Of a stretch of 56,906 nucleotides of DNA, positions 56,851 through 56,906 are shown piece after piece (position 1 is the stretch's first letter; the number at the start of each line of letters is the position of its first letter). A program made the position numbers and the translations under genes. The notes under the pieces are model-generated. The model had not been told where the DNA came from, did no database searches, and worked only from the letters and a program-made list of their open reading frames with translations. The DNA lies in the NCBI RefSeq assembly GCF_025950235.1, contig NZ_JAPDDT010000027.1:1-56906 (forward strand), written 5' to 3'. The stretch comes from Luteolibacter arcticus (GTDB lineage Bacteria > Verrucomicrobiota > Verrucomicrobiia > Verrucomicrobiales > Akkermansiaceae).

Positions 56851-56906
56851 GCGGATTTGTGAGCCGTGATGAACTACTGGCATTCTAGTAGCTGCTTGCA
56901 AACAAT

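Noticed and set aside
1..56906. Recurrent CTAACA/TGTTAG hexamer as a possible uptake or recombination motif
   Set aside because: I counted about 15 sites; a rough expectation at this base composition is also about 14 on both strands, so there is no excess.
1..56906. tRNA, rRNA and CRISPR arrays
   Set aside because: Gaps between genes were read for cloverleaf-like TTC-arm sequences and spaced repeats; none found. The only regular tandem array (35325-35450) has no spacers.

Overview
The window (56.9 kb, GC-rich, roughly 62%) reads as chromosomal DNA of a Verrucomicrobiota bacterium, most likely a Luteolibacter-like member of the Verrucomicrobiaceae/Akkermansiaceae. The grounds are a Verru_Chthon cassette protein A homologue, several very large exported beta-rich proteins that share a C-terminal module, exported GH16 and GH43 glycosidases, an ATP-dependent DNA ligase joined to its partner nuclease, and many short palindromic and tandem repeats with a REP-associated transposase. 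No rRNA, tRNA or CRISPR array was seen. The taxonomic call is inference from gene content.

Layout. 0.4-8 kb: a small exported protein and Verru_Chthon A, then asnS and a membrane-anchored protein, all on the minus strand. 8-17 kb: one 2,949-residue exported protein built from PPC-like beta domains, with a three-fold super-repeat. 17-26 kb: a membrane protein, GH43, a three-gene operon of unknown exported proteins, a UvrD/Rep-type helicase, a divergent VapBC-type toxin-antitoxin pair with a clear four-half-site operator, GH16 and a membrane zinc peptidase. 26-29.2 kb: an accessory patch with an SDR gene, a small anchored protein, a second copy of the SDR 3' half, and a stand-alone TIR-like protein of lower GC. 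29.4-35.3 kb: a flippase-methyltransferase fusion, a GT87-like membrane protein, and a nuclease-ligase fusion interrupted by in-frame minirepeats. 35.3-38.3 kb: tandem and hairpin repeats and two exported proteins. 38.5-45.3 kb: fumarase, a 1,737-residue subtilase with two RCC1-like propellers, then a degraded second copy of the fumarase 3' end. 45.3-47.5 kb: an HxxxDG acyltransferase translationally coupled to a FadL-type porin. 47.6-47.9 kb: a MITE-like palindrome. 47.9-53.5 kb: an AraC-type regulator and an overlapping three-gene operon (methyltransferase, hybrid double histidine kinase, response regulator). 53.6-56.9 kb: an RppH-like Nudix hydrolase, two small exported proteins and a RAYT transposase bounded by inverted repeats.

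Most interesting points. (1) The methyltransferase/kinase/regulator operon matches, in order and domain content, the phcBSRQ quorum-sensing operon of Ralstonia, with S and R fused. (2) A stand-alone TIR-like protein with a winged-helix-like C-terminus sits in a lower-GC patch without a nucleotide cyclase. (3) Two unrelated host genes (SDR and fumC) are each followed by a cargo gene and then by a second, diverged copy of the host gene's own 3' end, which suggests gene acquisition by single crossover at gene 3' ends. (4) The nuclease-ligase and flippase-methyltransferase fusions, the RAYT whose stop codon lies inside its own terminal repeat, and the VapBC operator are each worth a check.
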